DNA of 64,000 bases from Leptolyngbya sp. 'hensonii'. GTDB lineage: Bacteria; Cyanobacteriota; Cyanobacteriia; GCF-001939115. The notes under the pieces were generated by a model that was not told the origin of the DNA, did not search any database, and worked only from the letters and a program-made list of their open reading frames with translations. The stretch spans positions 124,001 to 188,000 of the forward strand of contig NZ_MQTZ01000043.1 of NCBI RefSeq assembly GCF_001939115.1. Reading direction: 5' to 3'. Below, one piece after another: positions 39,977 to 48,994 of the stretch (position 1 is its first letter; each line of letters opens with the position of its first letter). The position numbers and the translations under genes are program-made.

Positions 39977-42721
39977 ATGACCGCTCCTCTCCTGAATAAC
40001 CGGTATCGCATCATTCAGGCTCTGGCTTCCGGTGGATTTGGAGACACTTTTCTGGCTGAAGATACCCATCTGCCATCGGGTCGGCGCTGTGTAATTAAGC
40101 AACTGAAGCCGATCGTTCATCATGCGGGAACCTTCCAATTCATTCAGGAGCGGTTTCAGCGTGAGGCCGCTATTCTCGAAGATCTGGCCAACCAGAGCAG
40201 CCAACTCCCCAAACTGTATGCCTACTTTGCTGAGCAGGGGCAGTTCTATCTGATCCAGGAATGGATTGAAGGGGAAACCCTGCGCGATCGCGTCCAGCGG
40301 CAGGGAAGAATGGGTGAGCAGGAAATCACTGTCATCCTGGGGGAAGTGCTCAACCTGTTGCACTACATCCATCACAAGGGAATCATCCATCGGGATATCA
40401 AGCCCAGCAATTTGATCCTGCGGCAACAGGATGGCAAACCGGTGTTGATTGATTTTGGGGCTGCCAAGGAAATGCTGCACCTGACGGTTGATCCGGATGG
40501 TCAGTTTACGGCTTCCATTGCGATCGGCACCCCCGGTTTCATGCCCCCGGAGCAGGCCGCTGGCTGTCCGGTCTTTGCCAGTGATCTGTACAGCCTGAGT
40601 TGGACTGCCATCTATGCCCTGACGGGCTTCCTTCCCCATCAGTTGCAAAGAAATCCCCAAACAGGGCGGGTGGATTGGCATTCTGGACATTGTTTTGATG
40701 CTCGTCTGATTGCAGTTCTAGATCGAGCGATCCAGACCCAGTGGGTCGATCGCTACGCCTCTGCCGGAGATATGCTGACAGCCCTGCAATCTCCCCCGAC
40801 TGTGGTAGACCGCCTGCCAGAACCCAGTCCGTCTGACCAAACCTTGACCCTGCCTGCTTCGCCTCGCCCTGGGCCGCATGCCTCCCCACCGGCGGTTTCG
40901 TCCAACCGGCAGGACTATCGCAACCGCCAGATTTTGCTGAACAAGGTCAGAAATTACTGGATTAAGGGGGTTTTGGAAACCTCGTTGCACGATCGGGTAT
41001 TGCTGGAACTGGGATTGACCCAGTATGGGGATGCCCTTGAGCGTCCCTGGGGGATGATTTGGGAAGCGGGCCAGGAGCGCCGATCACTCCCTGCTGGGGT
41101 GAAGGTCATCCATCTGTTTGATGAGTTGGGAGCCGGTCGCACCCTGCTGATCCTGGGGGAACCGGGCTCCGGGAAGACTACCACCCTACTGGAGCTGGCT
41201 CGCGAACTCCTGCAACGGGCCGATCTCCAACCAGAACAACCCCTTCCGGTCGTATTTAACCTCTCAGGCTGGGCTGGCCCCAGACAACCGATCGCCGATT
41301 GGTTGGAACAGGAGTTGACGGTCAAATACCAGGTTTCCAGGGAGATTGCCCAAATCTGGGTTCAAACAGAGCAGTTGCTCCTGTTGCTGGATGGTCTGGA
41401 TGAAGTAGAGGTCGATCGGCGACAGGACTGTGTTCTGGCCTTAAACCAGTTCAGCCGTCTCCATGGGCAAACCGAGATGGTCGTCTGTAGCCGTCTCCGG
41501 GATTATGAAGGGTTAAATCAGCGACTCCGGTTTCAAGGGGCTATCTGCTTACAGCCCCTGACGCCGCTCCAGATCCGTCAGTATCTGGCCAGCGCAGGCT
41601 CCGAGTTGGCTGCCGTGCGGGAGTCCCTGGAGGCAGATACCACCCTGCAAACCCTGGCCCAATCTCCCCTGATGCTGAGCATTATGACCCTGGCCTACCG
41701 AGGGCTTGCCCTGACAGCCTTACCCAACATGAGTCTGGAAGAGCGTCGTCGGCATCTATTTGACACCTATCTCGATCGCATGCTCCAAAAACGAACCGGC
41801 AACACCCTTTACGCCAAACAACAGGCCCAGCAGTGGTTAATCTGGCTGGCCCAGCAACTGTTACGACAGGCGGAGACGGTTTTCCTGATTGAACAGATGC
41901 AACCAGACTGGCTGCCGAACCGCGCCCAGCGATGGCTGTATGCCCTGGGGATTGGTCTTTTTGCTGGGATAATTTGTGGCCTGGGTGGGGGCGTGGTCGG
42001 AACCCTGATCAGTGGTATGGCTGTGGGTCAGGTTTATGGTTTGATCTTTGGCCTAACTGGTGGGGTTCTGGTGTCCCTGATTTTTGGCCTGATTAGCCAT
42101 GAGATCCGTCCAGTCGAGACCTTGCGCTGGTCCTGGGCTAAGGCCAGACAGAATTTACTGATTGGACTGGCCGTTGGACTGTTTTGTGGTCCAGTCTTCG
42201 CCATGAGCCTGACTTCCATCTATGGCTTGGTCTTTGAATTGAGTGACCGGTTAATTTATAGCCTGGTCTATGGGCTCTTATCGGGCCTGGGCGTCGGCAT
42301 CATTTTTGTATTGTTGCGAGGTCTGACCGGACCAGACATTGAAATGAAGACCATCCCCAATCAGGGAATCTGGCGATCGGCCCGTAATGCTGCCGTCTTT
42401 GCCCTGATTGGAGTGGTTGGTTTGACGATCGTAACCTTGATGGTCGATGTTCCCCTGTTTTTGGGTACGATCGCGGGTCTGTTATTTGGTTTATTTGGAG
42501 CTGGAGAAGCCTGTGTGCAGCATCTGATCCTGCGCCTGATCCTGTACCTGGATGGGTACATCCCCTGGAACTATGCCCGCTTCCTGGACTACGCCACGCA
42601 ACGGATTCTGTTACAAAAGGTGGGAGGGGGATACATTTTTATCCATCGGCTGATGCTGGAACACGTTGCGAACCTGGAGCCAAAACCAACCCGTGCAACG
42701 GGCAGAACCCTGAGGGACTGA
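39977..42721 (+). CDS. Serine/threonine kinase-NACHT-membrane protein
   Basis: A 914-residue three-part protein. Residues 10-270 are a Hanks-type kinase with a glycine loop (ASGGFGDTF), Lys41 (CVIKQL), Asp140 (HRDIKPSN), Asp159 (DFGAAK) and a PPE motif, so it should be active. After a proline-rich linker (275-310) comes a NACHT-type STAND NTPase: Walker A GEPGSGKTT (394-402) and Walker B LLLLLDGLDEV (467-477). Residues of about 652-845 hold several glycine-rich membrane segments, and the C-terminus has the LQKVGGGYIFIHRL motif common in cyanobacterial NACHT proteins. A signalling or defence role is plausible; partners are unknown. It lies downstream of the metallopeptidase. Confidence 0.92.
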   Translation: MTAPLLNNRYRIIQALASGGFGDTFLAEDTHLPSGRRCVIKQLKPIVHHAGTFQFIQERFQREAAILEDLANQSSQLPKLYAYFAEQGQFYLIQEWIEGETLRDRVQRQGRMGEQEITVILGEVLNLLHYIHHKGIIHRDIKPSNLILRQQDGKPVLIDFGAAKEMLHLTVDPDGQFTASIAIGTPGFMPPEQAAGCPVFASDLYSLSWTAIYALTGFLPHQLQRNPQTGRVDWHSGHCFDARLIAVLDRAIQTQWVDRYASAGDMLTALQSPPTVVDRLPEPSPSDQTLTLPASPRPGPHASPPAVSSNRQDYRNRQILLNKVRNYWIKGVLETSLHDRVLLELGLTQYGDALERPWGMIWEAGQERRSLPAGVKVIHLFDELGAGRTLLILGEPGSGKTTTLLELARELLQRADLQPEQPLPVVFNLSGWAGPRQPIADWLEQELTVKYQVSREIAQIWVQTEQLLLLLDGLDEVEVDRRQDCVLALNQFSRLHGQTEMVVCSRLRDYEGLNQRLRFQGAICLQPLTPLQIRQYLASAGSELAAVRESLEADTTLQTLAQSPLMLSIMTLAYRGLALTALPNMSLEERRRHLFDTYLDRMLQKRTGNTLYAKQQAQQWLIWLAQQLLRQAETVFLIEQMQPDWLPNRAQRWLYALGIGLFAGIICGLGGGVVGTLISGMAVGQVYGLIFGLTGGVLVSLIFGLISHEIRPVETLRWSWAKARQNLLIGLAVGLFCGPVFAMSLTSIYGLVFELSDRLIYSLVYGLLSGLGVGIIFVLLRGLTGPDIEMKTIPNQGIWRSARNAAVFALIGVVGLTIVTLMVDVPLFLGTIAGLLFGLFGAGEACVQHLILRLILYLDGYIPWNYARFLDYATQRILLQKVGGGYIFIHRLMLEHVANLEPKPTRATGRTLRD

Positions 42722-42741
42722 CAGCGGGAAACTGGATGTAA

Positions 42742-43155
42742 CTACTTGGTTTTGAAGAGATTCGTGAGTTTGGGTTTATGTTGACTGCAATATTCTGGAA
42801 CACCAGCCTGGGTCGTAATAATCAGGTAACCCAAAATTGACTTCGTCTTTTGCTGACTGGTGCCCGAAAGCTTCGGAGCTGGAATGTCAAAGAAGTTTTC
42901 TGTCACCACGCCATTAACCAGGTCTTTCACCGTTTCGACTTCAGGATCCTCTAAAATACTGCAAATCCCTTTAGCCATTTTGATATTGTTGTCGTCTCCA
43001 ACCTGGGTGACAATACTCTTAATGCCAGCATCTCGACTTCCCAGCTTGGCCAGACTGGCCAGAAAGGTTTCATCTGAAGCAAAGGCAACCATTGGGGTAG
43101 CCGCGATCGCCATCACCACTGCGGTCGCGCCCAGCAAAAAATTCTTCCCGCTCAT
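42742..43155 (-). CDS. Small secreted protein
   Basis: A protein of 137 residues with a clear signal peptide (about 1-26, ending MVAFA) and a mature part beginning SDETFLASLAKLG. Two cysteines (GICSIL and PEYCSQH) could form a disulfide. The layout resembles the DUF732 type of small secreted helical proteins, but I am not sure of the match. The ATG at 43155 follows GAGG at a good distance; another in-frame ATG is at 43167. It converges with the kinase-NACHT gene. Confidence 0.72.
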   Translation of the reverse strand: MSGKNFLLGATAVVMAIAATPMVAFASDETFLASLAKLGSRDAGIKSIVTQVGDDNNIKMAKGICSILEDPEVETVKDLVNGVVTENFFDIPAPKLSGTSQQKTKSILGYLIITTQAGVPEYCSQHKPKLTNLFKTK

Positions 43156-43260
43156 GAACGTCCTCATTAACTATAAAGATTGTAAGGATAGACGAATTTC
43201 GTCCAGTTTAGTGCCTGCGAAGGGAGGCGCACAGAAATTTACGGAATTAACATCAAATCC

Positions 43261-44250
43261 TTAAGGGGATTCTTTCTGGGGCATGGCAGCCAGCGCAGTG
43301 CGGGCATTTCGCCGCAACATCCCTCGTTTGATGCGTCGCAACGCCGAAGCCGGAAACCGCCGATCGTACTCTGCCTGACTGATCTCGGCTAGCTCTTTCA
43401 GATCCGGGGCCACATTCCAGGGATAGGGCTGAAATTCGCTGACATCCGTGGGCTGGGCAAATCGTTGATTCCAGGGGCACACATCCTGGCAGATGTCACA
43501 ACCAGCAACCCAACCGTCCAACGCTTGGGCAATTGCTGCAGGTATCTCCTCTGAGCGGTTTTCGATTGTGTGATAGGCAATGCACCGATTAGCATCCACA
43601 ACGGCAGGACTGACGATCGCCCCAGTGGGACAGGCGGTGATACAGCGGGTGCAGGTGCCGCAATGGGCATGGTGGGGGCGATCGGGATCCAGGTCCAGGT
43701 TGGTCAGCACTTCTCCCAGAAACACCCAGGAGCCAAACTCCCGCGTGATCAGGTTGGCGTTTTTGGCGATCCAGCCAATCCCGGCCTGCTCTGCCCAGAC
43801 CTTATCCTGAATCGGTCCCGTATCCGCGTAGTAACGGGCCTGAATCCCACTGTTCTGAGCCTGCAGCCAGGTTGCCAGCACCTTCAGTTTTTTGTGCAGA
43901 ACCCGGTGATAGTCCCGTCCCCAGGCATAGCGGGAGATTTTAGCTGGGGCTGGACGATCGGGAGAGGCAGCCGGACGATCAGAGGCCGTGTAATAGTTCA
44001 GAGCCACGCAGACGATCGAGCGAACCTCTGGCATCACCTGGCGGATATCCTGACGTTTCGGATGCGCCATCCAGGCCATGTCTGCCTGATATCCCTCGGC
44101 CAGCCAGCCCGCCAGGGCTGCTCCGGGATGGGTGGCCTGATCGGCCCGATCGAGCCTGACAATTCCAACCTTATGGAATCCCAAACTTAAGGCGTATTGC
44201 TTGACCTGACTACTATCTGGCCATTGATCAGAATTCTCAATCCTTGCCAT
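43261..44250 (-). CDS. queG: Epoxyqueuosine reductase
   Basis: Last step of queuosine synthesis: cobalamin-dependent reduction of epoxyqueuosine in tRNA. The 329-residue product has two ferredoxin-like cluster motifs, [14 protein letters not shown] and [11 protein letters not shown], and an N-terminal cobalamin-binding domain with the typical [14 protein letters not shown] and [12 protein letters not shown] segments. The family fit is strong. queF lies about 5.6 kb away on the other strand, so two queuosine genes are in the window but not in one operon. Confidence 0.96.
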   Translation of the reverse strand: MARIENSDQWPDSSQVKQYALSLGFHKVGIVRLDRADQATHPGAALAGWLAEGYQADMAWMAHPKRQDIRQVMPEVRSIVCVALNYYTASDRPAASPDRPAPAKISRYAWGRDYHRVLHKKLKVLATWLQAQNSGIQARYYADTGPIQDKVWAEQAGIGWIAKNANLITREFGSWVFLGEVLTNLDLDPDRPHHAHCGTCTRCITACPTGAIVSPAVVDANRCIAYHTIENRSEEIPAAIAQALDGWVAGCDICQDVCPWNQRFAQPTDVSEFQPYPWNVAPDLKELAEISQAEYDRRFPASALRRIKRGMLRRNARTALAAMPQKESP

Positions 44251-44289
44251 AGGGAATATTAATTACATAATATTGCTTTTTGTAAAGAA

Positions 44290-44453
44290 GTGTTGCAATA
44301 TCAATCTTAGGAGTTTTGCACTTCAAGCCGACCTGTAAAAGAGGTCCAGTGGGAAACCGTTTCCATAGGAGCTTTCAAGGTGGCAGTCAAAATTCGTTAA
44401 GTTTCTCGATACCAGAGATCCCTAGACAAGCAGGCTGACCGCCTGCTTTTTTT
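44290..44453 (+). ncRNA. Candidate small RNA ending in an orphan terminator
   Basis: Divergent from queG is a plus-strand stretch with no coding frame but with ordered secondary structure: GACCT/AGGTC hairpin (44330-44346), TGGGAA/TTTCCA hairpin (44350-44365) and a strong intrinsic terminator (44429-44453). Nothing on the plus strand upstream encodes protein, so the terminator seems to serve a short transcript. The 5' end is a guess; an ATAATA near 44271 could be the -10 box. It does not carry the Yfr1 motif ACTCCTCACAC, and I cannot assign it to a known family. Confidence 0.45.
44429..44453 (+). terminator. Rho-independent terminator of candidate small RNA
   Basis: AGCAGGC (44429-44435) pairs with GCCTGCT (44441-44447) around TGACC, and the T-run is seven bases. 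It is one of the clearest intrinsic terminators in the window, yet no plus-strand gene precedes it. Confidence 0.9.
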
Positions 44454-44522
44454 GATAGTTGCTGTGGTCGGTCAACGTTATGTTCGGGGGACAACCCCCC
44501 ACCCCGGCTTCAATTCTTACTT

Positions 44523-44661
44523 AGGAACGGGAATTAAATAACCTGGATTTCTTCAGCCCTCACCCCCAACCCCCAACCCCTGCCCCTCTCCCAAATTTGG
44601 GAGAGGGGGCAGGGGGGGGAGGGCAATCAGGAGTTTGACACTTTATTTAATTCTCGTTCCT
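44523..44661. mobile_element. MITE-like element with 19-bp terminal inverted repeats
   Basis: AGGAACGGGAATTAAATAA (44523-44541) and its near-perfect reverse complement (44643-44661, one mismatch) bound a 139-bp noncoding unit. Inside is a long palindrome of C-rich and G-rich arms (about 44577-44614, centre CCCAAATTTGGG). Flanks share TTA, possibly a short target duplication. No transposase gene is present, as expected for a non-autonomous element. The rest of 44454-44697 shows no gene. Confidence 0.75.
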
Positions 44662-44697
44662 TAACAGACTAATCGGGATCTGGGGCGGGTTAGGGCC

Positions 44698-45243
44698 TCA
44701 ATCAGGATGGGTCAACCGCTGTCTTCCCTGGGCCAAAATTCGGAAGAAGCAAGCCCGCAGGTCAGCATTCACCGATGGACAATTGTTGATCACAGCTTCG
44801 GCCCAGTTCAGATACTCCTGCCGTCGCTCCAGGCTCCAATCCACCGGGGGTGAATGGGTGATATCTCTGACATTATTAATTTTATCGCCCAGTTTAATCA
44901 TGGTTGCTCCTGGACTCAACTCCCGAGCATGTTCGATCTGTCGCTGCTTCCGTTCTAGTTTGGGAAGCTGCTTATCATCCGTGACTTCTTCTACCAAAGA
45001 ACGAACTCTGGCACCAAAGATCTTTTCCAGTTCCTCTGGCGTGGTGCCCGTATCTTCGATCGTATCGTGCAGGATAGCTGCAGCCAGCACTTCCGGGTCA
45101 TTCACGCCACCCACTTCAGCCAGGACCAAAGCAACCGCAATGGGATGGTTAATGTAAGGAGAGGCATTTTCATCCTTCCGCCGCTGATCTCGGTGTTTCC
45201 GAGCAGCAAAATCCATGGCCTGTAAGAGAAAAAGCTGACTCAT
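44698..45243 (-). CDS. HD-domain small alarmone hydrolase (MESH1/SpoT-like)
   Basis: A 181-residue single-domain HD hydrolase. Motifs follow the (p)ppGpp hydrolase pattern: YINHPIAVA, AAAILHDTIEDTGTT with the HD metal pair and the ED dyad, and KLGDKINNVRDI with a late aspartate. It has no synthetase or TGS domain, so it fits the small alarmone hydrolase class, removing the 3'-diphosphate of ppGpp or acting on NADPH-like substrates as MESH1 does. Its ATG directly abuts the stop codon of the upstream ABC ATPase gene, so translation is probably coupled. Confidence 0.85.
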   Translation of the reverse strand: MSQLFLLQAMDFAARKHRDQRRKDENASPYINHPIAVALVLAEVGGVNDPEVLAAAILHDTIEDTGTTPEELEKIFGARVRSLVEEVTDDKQLPKLERKQRQIEHARELSPGATMIKLGDKINNVRDITHSPPVDWSLERRQEYLNWAEAVINNCPSVNADLRACFFRILAQGRQRLTHPD

Positions 45244-46719
45244 CTAAAACTTCCCGCCAATCATCTGGCCTAGTTGATCAACCGTCAGATCGACCACCGG
45301 GATCGCCGCTGAGACCTTGCTACCACTGAAGACCATTACCCGATCGCTGTATTGCATGATCTCATCTAAATCTGACGACATGAAGAGAATAGTCGTGCCC
45401 GTTTCACAGCGGATCATCAGTTGTTGCCAGACCCACTGGGCCGACTCAATGTCCAATCCTCGGGTGGGGTGTTCCATCAAGAGTAGATTCAGGGGGGTAG
45501 GCAGGAGGGCCAGTTGGGTCCGCTGCTGGTTGCCACCAGATAGTTGATCCACCTTAGAGTGGGGTCTGCCACGAATACTGAAAGTGGCAATTGTCTGCTG
45601 GGCGGTCTGCAGAATCTTGCCCCAGTCTATCAGCATCCGCTGTTCCGGTGACCGCAGCGCCACATGCTCCTGGATCGAAAGCCCGCCGATTAACCCCTCC
45701 TTGAGCCGATCGGCAGGCAGATAACCAATCCCAGCTTCCAAATAGCTCCGATAGGGTTGGTGGGCCATGGCAATGCCGTCTACCCACAGAGTTCCGGTGC
45801 AAGCTGTCAAGAGTCCAGCACAAAGGCGCAGGAGCAACTGCTGGCCACTCCCTTCCAAACCCGCCAGTCCCAAAACTTCGCCCTGATGTACGGTCAAATG
45901 GTCGATCGTCAGCCGCAGGCGATCGCTGGATAATGTCACCTGCTTTAGCTCCAGCGCCACCTCTGGTCTGCAAGTTTTAGGCTTGAGGGGTAGGGCCAAC
46001 TCCCGCCCAAACATCAAATCCACCAGTTGGTTGGTAAAGGTAGGGGCCGGTGGATGGGGAACTTCCAGATGGCCTGCCACCTGGCCCTGACGCAACACAG
46101 TCACCCGATCACACAGCACCTCTACATCTTCCAGTTTGTGAGAAACGATGATGACCGACTTGCCCTGCTGAGCCAACCGCCTCATGGCCTCAAACAAGGC
46201 AGTTTTCTGAGAGGCCGAGATCCCGGTCGTTGGCTCATCCAGAATCAGGGTATTGACTCCCAGGGAAAGCAACCGCAGAATCTCCAACTGCTGCCGTTCT
46301 CCCACCGTTAGGTCACTCACCCGGGCCTGGGGATCGAGACTGAAGTTAAATTGGACTCCCAGTTGCTGCAGTTCTCGACGCGCCTGTGATCGAGGGAGCA
46401 ACAACCCTCCAGATTTTCCTACCATGAAATTGTCCAGCACAGACAGCGGCGGGAAATCAAGCGGATCTTGATGGAGCATGCCAATTCCTTTGTGGATAGC
46501 ATCAGCGGGAGTTTTCAGCTCAACAGGCTGTCCATCCAGTAGAATCTGACCCCGATCGCAACTGATGAATCCACTCAGGATTTTAACCAGGGTACTTTTC
46601 CCGGCTCCATTTTCCCCCAATAAACCATGGATGCTGCCTGCTTCCACTGTCAGAGACACGTTTTCGTTGGCCTGAACTGAACCAAAACGCCTGGAAATTT
46701 GCAGCAGTTCAACTTTCAT
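45244..46719 (-). CDS. Double-domain ABC transporter ATPase (sugar/nucleoside type)
   Basis: A 491-residue protein with two fused ABC ATPase domains, as in RbsA/MglA and the BmpA-linked nucleoside importers. The first has a good Walker A (GENGAGKST), signature-like LTVGERQQLE, LDEPTTG and the H-loop SHKLED. The second has a degenerate Walker A (GLEGSGQQLL) but a good LSGGNQQRTQ signature, as is common in this family. No permease or binding-protein gene is adjacent, so its partners must be elsewhere. It is immediately followed, with no spacing, by the alarmone hydrolase gene. Confidence 0.92.
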   Translation of the reverse strand: MKVELLQISRRFGSVQANENVSLTVEAGSIHGLLGENGAGKSTLVKILSGFISCDRGQILLDGQPVELKTPADAIHKGIGMLHQDPLDFPPLSVLDNFMVGKSGGLLLPRSQARRELQQLGVQFNFSLDPQARVSDLTVGERQQLEILRLLSLGVNTLILDEPTTGISASQKTALFEAMRRLAQQGKSVIIVSHKLEDVEVLCDRVTVLRQGQVAGHLEVPHPPAPTFTNQLVDLMFGRELALPLKPKTCRPEVALELKQVTLSSDRLRLTIDHLTVHQGEVLGLAGLEGSGQQLLLRLCAGLLTACTGTLWVDGIAMAHQPYRSYLEAGIGYLPADRLKEGLIGGLSIQEHVALRSPEQRMLIDWGKILQTAQQTIATFSIRGRPHSKVDQLSGGNQQRTQLALLPTPLNLLLMEHPTRGLDIESAQWVWQQLMIRCETGTTILFMSSDLDEIMQYSDRVMVFSGSKVSAAIPVVDLTVDQLGQMIGGKF

Positions 46720-46836
46720 GAATTAGCGATAGTCGTCCCTTGTCATCTATAACTTGGATGGGGTCCAAACAAACTCCACTTTAAAGCAGAAACCTGTGCT
46801 GCTTAAGCATAGAAAAATACCAATGCCCCATGACCA

Positions 46837-47862
46837 TCAAGCCAATTGCGCGATCGGGTCGGCAACGGTTCTGATCGGTAAATTGAAGGCGATTTGAGCA
46901 GCGGGTCGGGTTGAAGCTGATCGGGTCGTGGTGATTTCTGGCATAGGATTATCTGCCGGACAGTTTAAGGTGTCTCGGGTCGCTTTTTGGGTCCAGACCG
47001 AGTTGCCAGAGGCCAGCAGGCAAAGATATCGTCGGGTGAGGTCCGAGAGCTTCACGTTCGTGAATTCAGCCCCATCCACTTTAGCGCCTAAAAAGTGGGC
47101 CTGACTCAGGTCTGCCTCACTAAAATCAGCCTGGTTCAGGTTCGCCCAACTCAAATTGGCCTGGGCCATAGAGGCTCCGCTTAGATTTGCCCCATTCAGA
47201 TGGGCTCCATTCAAACTGGTGCCGCGCAGAACTGCATCACTAAAATTTGCGGCTTCCAGGTGGGCTCCTTCCAGATTAGCGCCACTGAGTTTAGCGGTAC
47301 TTAGGTTAACCCCATCCAACTGGCTCCCCTGCAGGTCTACCCCATTCAAAAAAGCCCCTTTCAGATTGACGTTGTGCAAAAAGGCTCCCTTCAGGCCTGC
47401 CCCGCTGAGTTTGGCAGCTTTGAGATTAGCCCAGTTGAGATTGGCCCCTTGTAAAGTCACTCCCCGCAAGTTAGCGCCACAGAGATTAGCACCACAGAGA
47501 TTAGCGCGATGTAAATCAGAGTTACGGAGATTAGCATGACTCACGTTAGCCCCACTGAGCTTGGCTTTGGAGAAATTTGATTTAATCAAAAAAGCCCCAC
47601 TCAAGTTTGCTTTAGTTAGATCTGCATCTGCGAGGTTGCCTTCACTGAGTTTGGTATAGCTGAGATCAGCCCAGTTCAAAAAGGCCCCACTAAAATTTGA
47701 TTTTGTTAGAAAAGCCCGACTGAGACTGGCACCCATTAAGTTGGCACCCGAAAAATCTACTTCAATCAGCGTGACCCCATTCAGGTTTGCCCCCTGCAAG
47801 TCAATTCCGGAAAAATCTCTTTGGCCTGCCTCATAGAGCTTCAGTAACTCATTAACGTCCAT
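46837..47862 (-). CDS. Pentapeptide-repeat protein
   Basis: A 341-residue protein starting MDVNELLKLYEAGQRDFSGIDL, the usual opening of cyanobacterial pentapeptide proteins, followed by about 50 tandem A(N/D)Lxx-type units up to about residue 260, which fold as a right-handed square beta-helix. The C-terminal tail of about 80 residues is not repetitive. The start at 47862 is preferred for its family match and a GGGAG 11 bases before; in-frame ATG codons exist at 47880 and 47928. The function is unknown. Confidence 0.88.
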   Translation of the reverse strand: MDVNELLKLYEAGQRDFSGIDLQGANLNGVTLIEVDFSGANLMGASLSRAFLTKSNFSGAFLNWADLSYTKLSEGNLADADLTKANLSGAFLIKSNFSKAKLSGANVSHANLRNSDLHRANLCGANLCGANLRGVTLQGANLNWANLKAAKLSGAGLKGAFLHNVNLKGAFLNGVDLQGSQLDGVNLSTAKLSGANLEGAHLEAANFSDAVLRGTSLNGAHLNGANLSGASMAQANLSWANLNQADFSEADLSQAHFLGAKVDGAEFTNVKLSDLTRRYLCLLASGNSVWTQKATRDTLNCPADNPMPEITTTRSASTRPAAQIAFNLPIRTVADPIAQLA

Positions 47863-48420
47863 TTTGATGATGTCTCCCATACCGCTACGGGTGAGCTTGT
47901 CGCTAAAGTGCCCCCCGACTTGGAACATTCAACCAAAGATTAATAAAAGGTATTAAAGGCGTCCAAATCTGCTGCAATAAAGGGTAAGGGGGTGAAGGGC
48001 TCAAGTATGTTTGAGATAAAGCTTGTAAAGGTTGCCCCACCCTGTTCTTTAATTTAAATAGAAAGAATTAAGGTTTTCTCTGCCTTCACCATAGAACAGG
48101 AATTACCCGTTCTGTCGGCAACTTAAAATTGATTCACTAAACGATGAGAAAGATTGCATTCTGACTCCTCTGGGGTGGTTTTATAGCCTATGCTTTTTGG
48201 CTACGATCGAACATAAAGAACCTGGTAGACGAGCTACCAGGTTCAGAAAATCGCCTGATATTAATACCGCTGCTTTTATACCGATTAGGCCTCGCATAGT
48301 ATACAAATCTGCATAACTAGGCGATGACCAACTCAGCTTTTGGAAGTGGGGCAGCCGTTGCCCCCCAGGTGCGAAGTGCTATGGATCGCAGTTCGACAAT
48401 GATCGATGGCAATGCCCCAT
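47863..48420. other. Noncoding region between pentapeptide gene and glnB, with two hairpins
   Basis: No gene of convincing length is seen in these 558 bases. On the minus strand GAACCTGGTAG/CTACCAGGTTC (48218-48244) forms an 11-bp stem followed by TTTAT, a plausible intrinsic terminator for glnB readthrough or for a short transcript. A second hairpin, GGGGCA/TGCCCC (48348-48364), lies just after the glnB stop without a T-run. The remainder is AT-rich and probably holds the pentapeptide gene promoter. Confidence 0.5.
48218..48244 (-). terminator. Probable intrinsic terminator downstream of glnB
   Basis: Perfect 11-bp stem with CTCGT loop on the minus strand followed by TTTATGTT. It is about 180 bases past the glnB stop. 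Confidence 0.55.
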
Positions 48421-48789
<369 letters not shown>

Positions 48790-48834
48790 TTAACTCGCAT
48801 GTCACTTTGTATCACCGCCAGGAATCGGCTTTTT

Positions 48835-48848
48835 GTATCATATTGCAC
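48835..48848 (-). promoter_or_regulatory. Possible NtcA-binding site upstream of glnB
   Basis: On the minus strand the sequence reads GTG-N8-TAC, one base off the NtcA consensus GTA-N8-TAC, about 76 bases upstream of the glnB ATG. A weak -10 candidate (GATACA, around 48808-48813) lies about 21 bases after it, near the 22-base spacing of activated promoters. NtcA activation of glnB is known in other cyanobacteria; the site itself is a visual match. Confidence 0.45.
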
Positions 48849-48994
48849 AATTTCTTCTTTGAATTAGGGAGGGTGGGACCTGATCGGTCTATTCTTTGGA
48901 AAAAGGAGAATCTCAGCAAGATTGCTAAAGCCCTAGCTATGACACTGGATCTTGATCCCCAATGGGTTTAGCCTGCTAGCCCATGGGCGGAGGA

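Noticed and set aside
43570-44190. 206-codon open frame opposite queG
   Set aside because: queG is a clear family match with all its cysteine motifs; the opposite frame resembles nothing and has the codon pattern of an antisense shadow.
47156-47539. Long open frame on the plus strand inside the pentapeptide gene
   Set aside because: It is a low-complexity shadow of the repeats on the minus strand and has no independent start signal.
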